A DNA stretch of 59,954 bases, taken from Mycolicibacterium cosmeticum (GTDB taxonomy: Bacteria; Actinomycetota; Actinomycetes; Mycobacteriales; Mycobacteriaceae). The notes under the pieces are model-generated. The model searched no databases. It had not been told where the DNA came from and worked only from the letters and a program-made list of their open reading frames with translations. Shown here piece after piece: positions 36,527-45,270 of this stretch. The stretch is from positions 1 to 59,954 of the forward strand of contig JACPVS010000001.1 in assembly GCA_016197365.1 (NCBI GenBank), in the 5' to 3' direction. Each line of letters starts with the position of its first letter. Position 1 is the stretch's first letter. The translations under genes and the position numbers were made by a program.

Positions 36527-37809
36527 TTGCTCGGCGCCTCCGTGAACTCGATGTGCAACTCGGTCAGGCCGCGCAGCAGGAAGGTGGGCTCGTAGCCGTA
36601 GTTGCGGTTGCCCGGGGCGCCGTGCTTCGCCTCGCTGATCCGAATGTCGTGCAGCCGGTCGAGTAACCGGTTGATGGTGACGCGACCCTCGACCCGGGCC
36701 AGAGGAGCGCCCGCGCAGGTGTGGATGCCCCGGCCGAAGGTGATGTGCTCGCGCACGTTCTTGCGATCGACGCGGAACTGGTCGGGGTCCTCGAACTTGC
36801 GCGGGTCGCGGTTCGCCGCCCCCAGGCACAGCATCAGCACCGTGCCCGCCTTGACCGAAACCCCGCCCAGGGTGGTGGATTTGCGGCAGAGCCGGAAGTC
36901 CACCTTGGTCGGGCTCTCCAGGCGCAGCGCCTCCTCGATGAACGGGGCGATGAGTTGCCGGTCGGCACGCAACCGCTCCTGCAACTCGGGCTGGTCGCCG
37001 AGCACCTGCACCGCCGAACTGAGCAGCTTGGTCACGGTCTCCTGCCCCGCGGCGAACAGGAAGGTCGCCGGTCGTACCACCTCCAGCAGGGGAGGCACCG
37101 AACCGTCGGGGTAGGTGGCGGTCGCCAGGCCGGTCAGCACGTCCTCGCGCGGGTTCTCCCGGCGGTCGGCGATGTACTTGCTGAACAGATCGTCGAGGTA
37201 CTGCAGCGGATTCGACCCGACCGGCTCGTGATCCAGGGCGCCCACCTGCGAACCGGGCACGTTGCCGGCGCCCAGATTGCGGCGGATCTCCGGACGGTCG
37301 GCCTCGGGGACGCCGAGCAGGTCTGCGATGGCCAAGGTGGCGAACGGCTTGCCGTACTCGCCGAGGAACTCGCAGCGACCGTTGCCGATGAACTCGTCGA
37401 ACTGCCGGTCGGCCAGAGCCCAGATGTACTCTTCGTTCTCCTGCAGCCGGCGCGGTGTCAACAGCCGGCCGAGCAGCGAGCGGGCCTTCTCGTGCTCCGG
37501 TGGATCCATCACCACCATGTGCTCGAAGATGGGGAACTGGTGCCGGTGTGCCTCGATCAGGTCGCTGATGTCGTCGCCTTCGGGGGTGAACGGCAAGGGC
37601 GGGAACGGGCCGCCGATCGCATTCACCGCGGAGAACGAGTCGACATCCTTGAAGGCTGCCTGGACTTCCTGGTAGCCGGTCACGGCCAACACCCCGTAGT
37701 GCGGTTCGCGCACCACCGGGCCCTCCCGGCGAAGGTCGTCCCAGTACGCGTAGGGGTCCTGGGCGATATCGGCGTTGGTGAAGTAGTCGATGTCGGAGAG
37801 GTCGGTCAT
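36523..37809 (-). CDS. Cytochrome P450
   Basis: This encodes 428 residues with all P450 landmarks: I-helix AAGQET (253-258, with Gln where Asp/Glu or His is frequent), ExxR at Glu293-Arg296, and the heme loop FGRGIHTCAG with Cys365 as ligand. It hydroxylates a hydrophobic substrate using electrons from the adjacent ferredoxin. ATG 37809 lies 25 bp after the ferredoxin stop. CYP family cannot be assigned by eye. Operon order ferredoxin-P450-ALDH is typical of actinobacterial terpene or steroid side-chain oxidation. Confidence 0.93.
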   Translation of the reverse strand: MTDLSDIDYFTNADIAQDPYAYWDDLRREGPVVREPHYGVLAVTGYQEVQAAFKDVDSFSAVNAIGGPFPPLPFTPEGDDISDLIEAHRHQFPIFEHMVVMDPPEHEKARSLLGRLLTPRRLQENEEYIWALADRQFDEFIGNGRCEFLGEYGKPFATLAIADLLGVPEADRPEIRRNLGAGNVPGSQVGALDHEPVGSNPLQYLDDLFSKYIADRRENPREDVLTGLATATYPDGSVPPLLEVVRPATFLFAAGQETVTKLLSSAVQVLGDQPELQERLRADRQLIAPFIEEALRLESPTKVDFRLCRKSTTLGGVSVKAGTVLMLCLGAANRDPRKFEDPDQFRVDRKNVREHITFGRGIHTCAGAPLARVEGRVTINRLLDRLHDIRISEAKHGAPGNRNYGYEPTFLLRGLTELHIEFTEAPSK

Positions 37810-37834
37810 ATTTGGGGGCTGCTTTCCTGAGCTT

Positions 37835-38056
37835 TTAACTGCTGACGATCCAGCTGATGGCTTGGCGCGGACATGCGGAGATGGCGGCTTCCACAGTGTC
37901 CCAGTCGGATTGGTTTATCTCGGGCGCACAGGTGGCGATATCGTCGCCGAGATCGAAGAATTCCGGGGCCAGATCGATACATAACGCGTGTGCCTCGCAC
38001 AGCTTCGGATCAACTCGTAGCCTGCGGCTCGCGGTCTTGCCGGACAGGGGCTGCAC
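37835..38056 (-). CDS. Ferredoxin, 3Fe-4S type, P450 partner
   Basis: This encodes 73 residues. Cluster ligands are Cys20 and Cys26 (CEAHALC, with His at 23 where a fourth Cys would sit in 4Fe-4S types) and Cys62 in ACPRQAI, giving CxxHxxC...CP. Cys43 is extra. The GTG start follows a very strong AAGGAGG Shine-Dalgarno. It is the first gene of the operon and passes electrons from a reductase encoded elsewhere to the P450. Confidence 0.9.
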   Translation of the reverse strand: MQPLSGKTASRRLRVDPKLCEAHALCIDLAPEFFDLGDDIATCAPEINQSDWDTVEAAISACPRQAISWIVSS

Positions 38057-38100
38057 GGCCGCACCTCCTTACCGTCGTCGCCCCCTGGCGATGACAAAAA

Positions 38101-38117
38101 CTGATCGACCGACCAAA
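38101..38117. promoter_or_regulatory. TetR operator, copy 1
   Basis: CTGATCGACCGACCAAA differs at only two positions from the site at 38884-38900. It lies between the divergent ferredoxin operon (start 38056) and tetR (38186), overlapping the expected promoter area of both. Confidence 0.75.
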
Positions 38118-38132
38118 CTGTTAGACTGCCGT

Positions 38133-38186
38133 ATGCCTACCACGGACCCAGACGACCGGTCAAGCATTCCCGGACCGGGTCGTTGA
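38133..38186 (+). CDS. Possible 17-residue leader peptide coupled to tetR
   Basis: ATG 38133 opens MPTTDPDDRSSIPGPGR, ending at TGA 38184-38186, which shares its last base with the tetR ATG (TGATG). TAGACT (38122-38127) lies five bases before the ATG, compatible with a leaderless start. It may drive coupled translation of tetR. It could equally be the shifted N-terminus of TetR or a chance frame. Confidence 0.3.
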   Translation: MPTTDPDDRSSIPGPGR

Positions 38187-38785
38187 TGGCGCCCGGACGG
38201 AAATCCAAGGCCGATGACGGGGGAGCCAGGCAGCGCCTGATCGAGGCGGCGATCCAGATCATGCACGACGAGGGGTACGCCGCTGCGACCTCGCGGCGAG
38301 TCGCGGCCAAGGCCGGTGTCAAGCAGGCGCTGGTGTATTACTACTTCCCGACGATGGACGACCTGTTCATCGAGATGTTGCGCTCCGGTGCCGAAGTCAC
38401 GCTGGAGGAGATGCGCGGTGTGTTGCTCGCCGACGATCCGCTACGGGCGCTCTGGCAGATCAACAGCGATCCCAGGAAAACCGTACTGAGCGCGGAGTTC
38501 ATGGCGTTGGCCAACCACCGCAAGGCTATTGGCGCCGAGCTGAAGGCATACTCGGAGCGTGTCCGCGATATCGAATCCGCGGCGGTGACCCTGGTGCTGC
38601 GTGCCAACGGCGTCGACCTGAACGACTACCCGCCGGTGGCGATCTCGATGATCGTCGCTCAGATCGCGCGCAGTGTCGGAAACGAGAAGTCTGTGGGTGT
38701 GACCCGCGGACACGACGAACTGCACGCCTTCGTCGAACGGCAGATCGACTTGCTGTCCAAGCCTTCCGAAGTCGCCCGCGACTGA
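38186..38785 (+). CDS. TetR-family regulator of the P450 operon and downstream SDR
   Basis: This encodes 199 residues. The helix-turn-helix lies in TSRRVAAKAGVKQALVYYYF, about residues 36-55. ATG 38186 is used. Matching 17-bp sites occur just upstream of this gene (facing the ferredoxin-P450-ALDH operon) and upstream of the following SDR gene, so it probably controls all three units. A hairpin overlaps its stop codon. The inducer is unknown but should relate to the P450 pathway. Confidence 0.9.
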   Translation: MAPGRKSKADDGGARQRLIEAAIQIMHDEGYAAATSRRVAAKAGVKQALVYYYFPTMDDLFIEMLRSGAEVTLEEMRGVLLADDPLRALWQINSDPRKTVLSAEFMALANHRKAIGAELKAYSERVRDIESAAVTLVLRANGVDLNDYPPVAISMIVAQIARSVGNEKSVGVTRGHDELHAFVERQIDLLSKPSEVARD

Positions 38786-38803
38786 CTTCGCGAGTCGGGC
38801 GAC
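38771..38803. terminator. Hairpin overlapping the tetR stop
   Basis: GTCGCCC (38771-38777) pairs with GGGCGAC (38797-38803). After a 2-nt bulge GACT (38780-38783) pairs with AGTC (38793-38796), leaving a 9-nt loop. It separates tetR from the SDR gene's own promoter. There is no T tract. Confidence 0.5.
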
Positions 38804-38883
38804 GGTACCCGTCGCTACTCGGCGATCGTGTCGCCTCTGTCACATTTCGTTCTTGACAGTGCGCTGTCTCCATGCCATCGTTC

Positions 38884-38900
38884 CTGATCGATCGATCAAA
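38884..38900. promoter_or_regulatory. TetR operator, copy 2, upstream of the third SDR
   Basis: CTGATCGATCGATCAAA contains the perfect palindrome TGATCGATCGATCA (38885-38898). It is followed by an AT-rich TTTTTAGG, a plausible -10, 68 bp before ATG 38968. Its near identity to the site at 38101-38117 suggests one TetR controls both transcripts. Confidence 0.78.
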
Positions 38901-38967
38901 TTTTTAGGTCGACGGCCAGACCGCCCGCTCTGCGGCGGCGGCAAGAACCAAACAGCGAGGTGGACTC

Positions 38968-39807
38968 ATGGCGGGACGGGTAGACGGCAAGGTCGCATTC
39001 ATCACGGGCGCGGCGCGCGGACAGGGGCGTAGCCACGCCGTGCGGCTCGCCGAAGAGGGTGCCGACATCATCGCCATCGACATCTGCGGACCGGTCAGCA
39101 GCAACCCCCAGATCGAGCCGGCCACCAGGGATGATCTCGCGGAGACCGCGGATCTGGTGAAGCAGCTCAACCGGCGCATCGTCACCGCGGAGGTTGACGT
39201 CCGCGACTACGCCGCCGTGAAGGCGGCCGTGGACAGCGGTGTGGAGCAGCTCGGCCGGCTGGACATCATCTGCGCCAATGCCGGTATCGGCAACGGCGGG
39301 CAGACGCTGGACTTCACCAGTGAGGAGGACTGGAACGACATGATCGACGTCAACCTGTCCGGTGTGTGGAAGTCGGTCAAAGCTGCCGTGCCGCACCTGA
39401 TCTCGCAGGGCCAGGGCGGGTCGATCATCCTGACCAGCTCGGTGGGTGGGCTGAAGGCCTACCCGCACACCGGCCATTACATCGCCGCCAAGCACGGCGT
39501 GGTCGGGTTGATGCGGACATTCGCCGTGGAGCTCGGTCACCACTCCATCCGGGTCAACTCGGTGCACCCCACCAATGTGAACACCCCGCTGTTCATGAAC
39601 GAGGGCACCATGAAGCTGTTCCGCCCCGATCTGGAGACCCCGGGTCCGGACGATATGAAGGTCGTTGCGCAGCTGATGCATGTGCTCCCGATCGGCTGGG
39701 TCGAGCCGGTGGACATCAGCAACGCGGTGCTGTTCCTGGCCTCCGACGAATCACGTTACGTGACAGGTCTTCCCATGACCGTTGATGCCGGAAGCATGCT
39801 CAAGTAG
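38968..39807 (+). CDS. Mycofactocin-coupled SDR-family oxidoreductase
   Basis: This encodes 279 residues: TGAARGQGRSHAVRLAEEGA, the DIC motif, the subfamily insertion (QIEPATRDDLAETADLVKQL), and catalytic SSVGGLKAYPHTGHYIAAK. It is the third enzyme of this subfamily within 7 kb. An AGGTGG Shine-Dalgarno precedes the ATG. An operator like that of tetR lies upstream, so it is probably co-induced with the P450 operon and oxidises the alcohol made by the P450. Confidence 0.9.
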   Translation: MAGRVDGKVAFITGAARGQGRSHAVRLAEEGADIIAIDICGPVSSNPQIEPATRDDLAETADLVKQLNRRIVTAEVDVRDYAAVKAAVDSGVEQLGRLDIICANAGIGNGGQTLDFTSEEDWNDMIDVNLSGVWKSVKAAVPHLISQGQGGSIILTSSVGGLKAYPHTGHYIAAKHGVVGLMRTFAVELGHHSIRVNSVHPTNVNTPLFMNEGTMKLFRPDLETPGPDDMKVVAQLMHVLPIGWVEPVDISNAVLFLASDESRYVTGLPMTVDAGSMLK

Positions 39808-39903
39808 CTGCTTGGCGTTCCCCGTCGATCCACCCGAAGCGAATTCAACTGAACAGCAGTCAACTGCATAGGAACCAACCCAACGGCAACGGAGCCAAAG
39901 CCC

Positions 39904-42474
39904 ATGGCCAGTAACATTTCTCGTGTCAATCCTCTCTTCGCGTCCTCCGTCAAGGCCGGTGGCTACGGCGGCATGGCGGTAGCCGCCTGGCTGGTCGCCG
40001 CGGTCGCCACCGGCCACGGTGTGGCCGCGGCTGACACCACCGGTGCATCGTCGGAGTCGGGCTCGGCGAGTTCGTCCAGCTCGGCATCGACAGGGGCATC
40101 GTCGACCGGTACGGAAAAGCCATCCACCGAGTCGGAGACGCCAACCACCGGTTCGACGTCCACCCCGTCCACCGGCAGCGGTTCGACTTCCGCGGGTGGT
40201 TCCACGACGTCACCGGAGACAGATCCACCGAAGACCTCGGGATCGACGTCGTCGACCACGGAGGTCGCGCCCGGTGTCACTGTCAGCAGTAGCGGCGGCG
40301 CGCACAAGGGTGGACACGAGGGATCGGCAGAAGCCACCAAGGTGAAGCCGGTGAAATCCACGGCCAAGGCATCGCGTTCGGTGGCCACCGTCAAGGCAGT
40401 GGCCGCCACCGAGTCGGCCTCGACCTCGGCCACGGCAGCGAGGGTGGCGGCCGCGGCACCGACCGCACAGACGGTCCAGGTATCGGCGGCCGCCGCGGCC
40501 AGCACGCAGGCGACCGGCGCGGTCCCGGCCGTGTCGACGGCTCAGGTCACCTCGCCGGCAACCGGGGCGGTGGGGTTCCTCAACAAGATCGTCACCAACC
40601 TGCTGAACCCGTTCCTCAAGCCCGCGCCGAATACGCCCGAGCCGTTCACCCCTGCGGTGTGGGCGGTGCTGGCCTGGGTGCGGCGCAACGTGTTCAACCA
40701 AGCGCCGACCGTCGCCTATGACCCCACCAAGACGGTGCAGACCGGTCAGACCCTGACCGGCAACCTCGGTGCCACCGACGCCGAGGGTGACGCCCTGACC
40801 TACAAGGTGACCAAGGGACCGAAGTACGGCACCTTGACCATCGACCAGGTGACCGGCAACTTCACCTACACCCCGGCCGATATCGATTACGATGCCGCGC
40901 AGACCGATTCGTTCTCGGTCTCGGTCACCGACGGCAAGGCCAACCTGCTCAGCCTGTTCACTCCGCACGTCGCCAAAGAGTCGGTGGAGTCCACGGTGCT
41001 CAACCCCACCGTGCAGCGGGTGATCCTGAACCTGCCCGGCACCATTGCCAGCCCGGCGAACCCGCGTTATTCGGCGGACGGGAAGTCCATCTACTTCGCC
41101 GGTCAGCCGACCGCCGGGGGCCGTTCCGAGATCTATCAGGTCAACACAGACGGCACGGATCTGCAGTGCGTGACGTGCGGTGTGGCACCGACCGAAACCG
41201 GCAACCTCGCCAAACCTGTTCCCGTCGTCGATGGGTCGGGTCGGGTCTTGGTGCTGGTGAACGTTCCCGGCCAGAACCCGCGCTACTCGATCCTGGAGAA
41301 CGGGGTGAGCGGGGCCCAATTGCTGGCCGTCACCACTCCGGCCGGTGGCGGATTCGCCATCGACTCCCAGCGCGAGATGCGGGTGTCGCCGGACGGCACC
41401 AAGGTGCTGTTCACCCGAATCGTGATCGGGCCGAACAACCTTCTGCAGGCGCTACCGATCGTGGGCACCCTGACCCGGACCGACACCGGTTACACAGTGA
41501 CCGACGCGCGGGTGGTCTACGCCACCGGTGAGGGCAAGCAGTGGACCCCTGACGGTAAGGGTGTGGTGATCCTCGGCGGCCAGTTCGACGCCGGGAACGT
41601 CGACGATATCGAGGTCGACCTGGCCACCGGCGCGGTCACCCGGGTGACGGCCAGCCTCGACTACGACGAGGACATGGACTACTCGCCCAACATGCAGTGG
41701 ATTTCGATCGGCAGCACCCGCGGGCTCGACGCACTGACTCCGATGACCCGGATCATCCGGCAGAACTTCCTGCCGGTCTACGTCGGCGCCCCGGTGTATG
41801 ACGACTACGCGTTGCCGGTGAATGTGTCCAACCAGGAATGGATCGTTGCTGTCGACGACGAACTGAAGCGGGAGAACGGAATTCCGCTGTTCGTCGAAGG
41901 TGACGGCTATGCCGCCCGTAGTATGCCCAGCTGGAATCCGACCGGGGATGCAGTGGCGTTCTGGGAATCCAGCATCGCCGACCCGACGGTCTCCCGGCTG
42001 GTCATCGCGAATCTGAAATACACCACCAGCGTCGGGCCAGTGGCCGCGGACAGGTCAACGCCGAGTTCGGATTCATGGGCGCCTGCACTGGGCACTTACG
42101 TCCCGGCCACCACGCCGCTTCCGGACACCGGCAATTACACCGGGGCCAAGGGCGGCACCGCGGTTGTCGCCGAGGCGCCGGACCCCAGCGACGCGACCCG
42201 CACCATCCGCACCGTGACCTACACGAACTATGTCAACGAGCTCGGCATGGTGCTGAACGGAACGGAATCGGCCGACTACGCGGCCAGCCAGACGGCCGTG
42301 CACTACACGGCCAACGTCACGGTCAGCGGGACGCACACCGGATCGCTGACGGCCGACGCCACCATCAATGCGTTCCAGCAGTCGCTGACCGGATACATCA
42401 CCTCGGTCCTCGACGGTGATTCTCAGACCCTGCCGGATCTGAACGCCGCCGAAGAAGCTCAGCACAACGCATAA
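39904..42474 (+). CDS. Large secreted Ser/Thr-rich protein with cadherin-like and beta-propeller domains
   Basis: This encodes 856 residues. A long signal region (GGMAVAAWLVAAVATGHGVAAA, residues about 22-43) precedes about 180 Ser/Thr/Ala/Pro-rich residues. A VCBS/cadherin-like repeat follows (NQAPTVAYDP..GDALTYKVTKGPKYGTLTI). Then comes a TolB/PD40-like propeller (NPRYSADGKSIYFAG, MRVSPDGTKVLFTR, DYSPNMQWISIGS, PSWNPTGDAVAFWES). One Cys pair (CVTC) is seen. It is probably a surface protein, binding rather than catalytic. ATG 39904 follows GGAG. A perfect hairpin ends the gene. Confidence 0.82.
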   Translation: MASNISRVNPLFASSVKAGGYGGMAVAAWLVAAVATGHGVAAADTTGASSESGSASSSSSASTGASSTGTEKPSTESETPTTGSTSTPSTGSGSTSAGGSTTSPETDPPKTSGSTSSTTEVAPGVTVSSSGGAHKGGHEGSAEATKVKPVKSTAKASRSVATVKAVAATESASTSATAARVAAAAPTAQTVQVSAAAAASTQATGAVPAVSTAQVTSPATGAVGFLNKIVTNLLNPFLKPAPNTPEPFTPAVWAVLAWVRRNVFNQAPTVAYDPTKTVQTGQTLTGNLGATDAEGDALTYKVTKGPKYGTLTIDQVTGNFTYTPADIDYDAAQTDSFSVSVTDGKANLLSLFTPHVAKESVESTVLNPTVQRVILNLPGTIASPANPRYSADGKSIYFAGQPTAGGRSEIYQVNTDGTDLQCVTCGVAPTETGNLAKPVPVVDGSGRVLVLVNVPGQNPRYSILENGVSGAQLLAVTTPAGGGFAIDSQREMRVSPDGTKVLFTRIVIGPNNLLQALPIVGTLTRTDTGYTVTDARVVYATGEGKQWTPDGKGVVILGGQFDAGNVDDIEVDLATGAVTRVTASLDYDEDMDYSPNMQWISIGSTRGLDALTPMTRIIRQNFLPVYVGAPVYDDYALPVNVSNQEWIVAVDDELKRENGIPLFVEGDGYAARSMPSWNPTGDAVAFWESSIADPTVSRLVIANLKYTTSVGPVAADRSTPSSDSWAPALGTYVPATTPLPDTGNYTGAKGGTAVVAEAPDPSDATRTIRTVTYTNYVNELGMVLNGTESADYAASQTAVHYTANVTVSGTHTGSLTADATINAFQQSLTGYITSVLDGDSQTLPDLNAAEEAQHNA

Positions 42475-42488
42475 ACAGTTCACCGGGT

Positions 42489-42517
42489 TCTGCCGGCGGT
42501 CATCGACCGCCGGCAGA
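42489..42517. terminator. 13-bp perfect hairpin between the propeller protein and the next secreted protein
   Basis: TCTGCCGGCGGTC (42489-42501) pairs exactly with 42505-42517 around a 3-nt loop (ATC). It lies 14 bp after the stop and 24 bp before the next ATG. It is likely a terminator or attenuator, so the next gene is probably expressed at a lower level or from a promoter I cannot see. Confidence 0.75.
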
Positions 42518-42540
42518 CCGCTGACATGTGGAGAGGACGA

Positions 42541-43038
42541 ATGAAGGCTTTCGCGCGGATGGCGCTGCTGGGGACCGTGTGCACGCTGATCGGTGTGCCG
42601 CAGGCACACGCGGACATCGAGATGGCCGTCAACGGCGCCTACCAGGTGGTGTCCAACGGCGACTGGGCCAAGACCAACGAGGTCTTCATGAACGAGAAGA
42701 TGGTGATCTCGACCTGGACGTTCAACTCAAGCTGTGCCGACCCCCAGACCTGTACCGGCACAGTCAGCAGCGACCAGGGCTGGACGGCGCCGCTTACCTA
42801 CCGGGCCGGCCGGTGGATCGTGGACCGGACCGTCGACAACTGGGAGCCTTGCCCGGACGGGACCTCTTCGCCTGGGCGGCAACGCTTTCAGTTCTATGGC
42901 ACCGATGCCAACGGGCAGGTGGACCGGACGAACATGACCACCCTGCAAGGTTATGAACGCACCATCGGTGTCAGCGGGGCATGCGGTATCAACAAGCCGT
43001 TGGTGATCCAGATGCCACTGACGCTGCACAAGTTGTGA
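42541..43038 (+). CDS. Secreted conserved protein, 165 residues
   Basis: The signal peptide MKAFARMALLGTVCTLIGVPQAHA is followed by a beta-rich mature domain (NGAYQVVSNGDWAKTNEVFMNEKMVISTWTF) with four Cys that could form two disulfides (SSCADPQTCTG, EPCPDG, SGACG). It resembles exported mycobacterial hypothetical proteins; I cannot name a function. ATG 42541 follows GGAGAGGA. The gene lies just past a hairpin. Confidence 0.75.
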   Translation: MKAFARMALLGTVCTLIGVPQAHADIEMAVNGAYQVVSNGDWAKTNEVFMNEKMVISTWTFNSSCADPQTCTGTVSSDQGWTAPLTYRAGRWIVDRTVDNWEPCPDGTSSPGRQRFQFYGTDANGQVDRTNMTTLQGYERTIGVSGACGINKPLVIQMPLTLHKL

Positions 43039-43063
43039 GCACCGATCCCATGGGAAATCAACG

Positions 43064-43429
43064 ATGCGCGAAGCCCTAGCGGTCAACGATCTGGTCGGTG
43101 CTGTGCCCGCGGACGCAGAGTACGCCCGGCATCGCGCTGCGGAGTCGGTGCGTATCGCGGCGCGACGAGCGATCGTCGCCCAGTTGAACGACGCGCGTGA
43201 AGAGGCCAATCTGTCCAAATCGCAACTCGCCAGGGCGATCGGTTCGGATCCGAGCGTGGTGGGCAGGCTGCTGTGTGCGCATACCGAGAATCCGACACTC
43301 GCCACGGTGGTGGAAGTCGCCGCGGCGGTGGGCCTGAAGATCTGCCTTGTCCCGATGTCAGCCGAGGAGCGCGAGCGCATCACCGAGCCGATGCTGTCCA
43401 CTGAGCCTGTCAGGAACAGGCCGGCGTAA
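43064..43429 (+). CDS. XRE-type helix-turn-helix protein
   Basis: This encodes 121 residues. The HTH reads LSKSQLARAIGSDPSVVGRLLC, about residues 50-71, after an Ala/Arg-rich helical N-terminus; then NPTLATVVEVAAAVGLKI, the usual HTH_3 ending. The size and form are like HigA/MqsA-type antitoxins, but no toxin frame is adjacent, so it is an orphan regulator or antitoxin. It starts 25 bp after the secreted protein and may be in its operon. Confidence 0.8.
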   Translation: MREALAVNDLVGAVPADAEYARHRAAESVRIAARRAIVAQLNDAREEANLSKSQLARAIGSDPSVVGRLLCAHTENPTLATVVEVAAAVGLKICLVPMSAEERERITEPMLSTEPVRNRPA

Positions 43430-43474
43430 CAAGGCTTGAGGTCAGTGTGCCGCTGGACTCCGGGCGGCTGATCG

Positions 43475-43774
43475 TCAGAAGGGCAGGTCCACTTCGCCGT
43501 TGGTGGTGATGCCCTCGTCGTGATTGCGGTCGACGAACCCGGTTGTGACGGGGGCTTTCGTCTCGGTGCCGTAGGGGACCAGCGGATCGGTACCGGCCTT
43601 GGCGTCACCCGCCGGCGCGCCGGTATCGGCGGAGATCGGGGTGTTCTGCTGCCACGACGTGGTGTTCGTCGGTGCGGCGACCGCCACGGTGGAACCCACC
43701 GGGGCCAGTGCGACAAATCCGGCGGCAAGGCCGACAGCAAGCAGGGGCGTGGCGAATGCGATCGGGGTCTTCAT
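43475..43774 (-). CDS. Small exported protein, 99 residues
   Basis: The signal peptide MKTPIAFATPLLAVGLAAGFVALAPVGSTVAVAA precedes a short polar mature part (DTGAPAGDAKAGTDPLVPYG..FVDRNHDEGITTNGEVDLPF). No Cys. Unknown function. A clear AGGAGA Shine-Dalgarno precedes ATG 43774. It lies downstream of the permease in the same orientation, 90 bp apart. Confidence 0.7.
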   Translation of the reverse strand: MKTPIAFATPLLAVGLAAGFVALAPVGSTVAVAAPTNTTSWQQNTPISADTGAPAGDAKAGTDPLVPYGTETKAPVTTGFVDRNHDEGITTNGEVDLPF

Positions 43775-43863
43775 GATGATCTCCTGTTCCTGGGCGGACA
43801 GTTCGATCATTCGCCTCGTTGCTGCGGGAATCGCCACGGCTAGCTGGCAATATGCGATTGCAG

Positions 43864-45270
43864 TTAGCCGGTAATCGACCGGGACGGTCGCCAGGCCGCG
43901 AATCCGGCGACCAGGCCCACAAAGGGGATCGCGGCCAGGATCGTGCTCAGGGTGGCGCTGCCACCCGTGACCAGAGTGAAGTTGGACAGCACCAGCCACA
44001 GACTGCCGAGCAGGCCGAGAACCGCAAGTGCGGGCGCGATCGTGGTCGTCCACAGCTGTCCCTGCACCCGGTCGCGGTTGCGCAGGAAGAAGACCAGCAC
44101 GGCGATCGACGTGGTGAGCATCAGCACGACCATGCCGACCGTCGCGACACCTGCCATCGACCCGAACACCCCGACCAACGGATCGATGCCGAGGATTGCC
44201 AGCACGGCGACGATGAAGGCGGCGGTCACGGTCTGCACCACCGAGGAGAACGACGGTGCGTCGTGATCGTCGTGCACCTTCGCCAGGCGGGCGGGCAGCA
44301 GACCTTTGCCTGCCAGGACGAACTGGTAGCGGGCGATCACGTTGTGGAAGGACAGCACACAGGCGAACAAGCTGGTGAGCAGAAGGACGTTCACGATGTC
44401 GCGGCCGACGGTCCCCAGCATGTCGCCGGTGGTGTCCAGGAGCATGTTGCCCTCCCCGGCAAGGGTTTTCTGCGCGATGCCGGTCACCTGGTCGGGGCCG
44501 ATGGCCACGACGAACGCCCAGACGGTGATGGCGTAGAACGCGCCGATGATGATGACGGCCGCGTAGGTGGCGCGGGGGATGGTGCGTTCCGGGTCACGCG
44601 CCTCGTCGCGGAACACCGCGGTGGCCTCGAATCCGATGAAACCGGTGAGCGCGAACAGGATCGCGATACCGATGGTGCCCTGGGTGAACGTGGTGGGGTC
44701 GAACGAGGTGAAGGTGATGCCGGCCGGTCCGGGCTTGGCGACCATCACCACGTCGAGCACGACGACGACGCCGATCTCGAGTGCGAGCGCCACGCCGAGT
44801 ACCTTCGCACTCAGCTCGATGTGCCGGTAGCCCAGCACAGCGACGACCGCGAGGACTGCGAAAGAATAGACGGGCCAAGGGATTACCGGACCGTTGTAGT
44901 GCGCGACGGTATCGGAGATGGCCCAGCCGATGTAGCCGTAGATACCGATCTGGATGGCCGTGTAGGCGATCAAGGCCACGACTGCGATGCCCTTGCCCAT
45001 GCGCTCGCCGAGTCCAACCCTGACGTAGGAGAAGAAGGCGCCGGCCTCGGGGACGTAGGGCGTCATCGTCACGAATCCGATGCTGAAGACCAGCAGCACG
45101 AGGGCGGCGATGACGAAACCCATGGGAGCGCCTGCACCATTGCCCAATCCCATGGCCAGCGGCATGTTGCCGCCGATCACGGTCAACGGGGCGGCCGCGG
45201 CGACGACCATGAACACGATGCCGACGGGACCGAGGTGCCCGGTGAGGCGCCGGCTTTCGGTAGTAGTCAT
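43864..45270 (-). CDS. APC-superfamily amino acid permease
   Basis: This encodes 468 residues with about 12 helices. The N-terminus GPVGIVFMVVAAAAPLTVIGGN and the segment FALTGFIGFEATAVFRDEARDPERTIPRATYAA match the APC/AAT group. It imports an amino acid or amine with protons. Its ATG overlaps the stop of the DmpA peptidase gene (ATGA), so a peptidase and an amino acid importer are made together, presumably to use small peptides or amides. Confidence 0.9.
   Translation of the reverse strand: MTTTESRRLTGHLGPVGIVFMVVAAAAPLTVIGGNMPLAMGLGNGAGAPMGFVIAALVLLVFSIGFVTMTPYVPEAGAFFSYVRVGLGERMGKGIAVVALIAYTAIQIGIYGYIGWAISDTVAHYNGPVIPWPVYSFAVLAVVAVLGYRHIELSAKVLGVALALEIGVVVVLDVVMVAKPGPAGITFTSFDPTTFTQGTIGIAILFALTGFIGFEATAVFRDEARDPERTIPRATYAAVIIIGAFYAITVWAFVVAIGPDQVTGIAQKTLAGEGNMLLDTTGDMLGTVGRDIVNVLLLTSLFACVLSFHNVIARYQFVLAGKGLLPARLAKVHDDHDAPSFSSVVQTVTAAFIVAVLAILGIDPLVGVFGSMAGVATVGMVVLMLTTSIAVLVFFLRNRDRVQGQLWTTTIAPALAVLGLLGSLWLVLSNFTLVTGGSATLSTILAAIPFVGLVAGFAAWRPSRSITG

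Noticed and set aside
43064..43429. Toxin-antitoxin pair around the HTH protein
   Set aside because: No toxin-like frame lies on either side; the neighbours are two secreted proteins.
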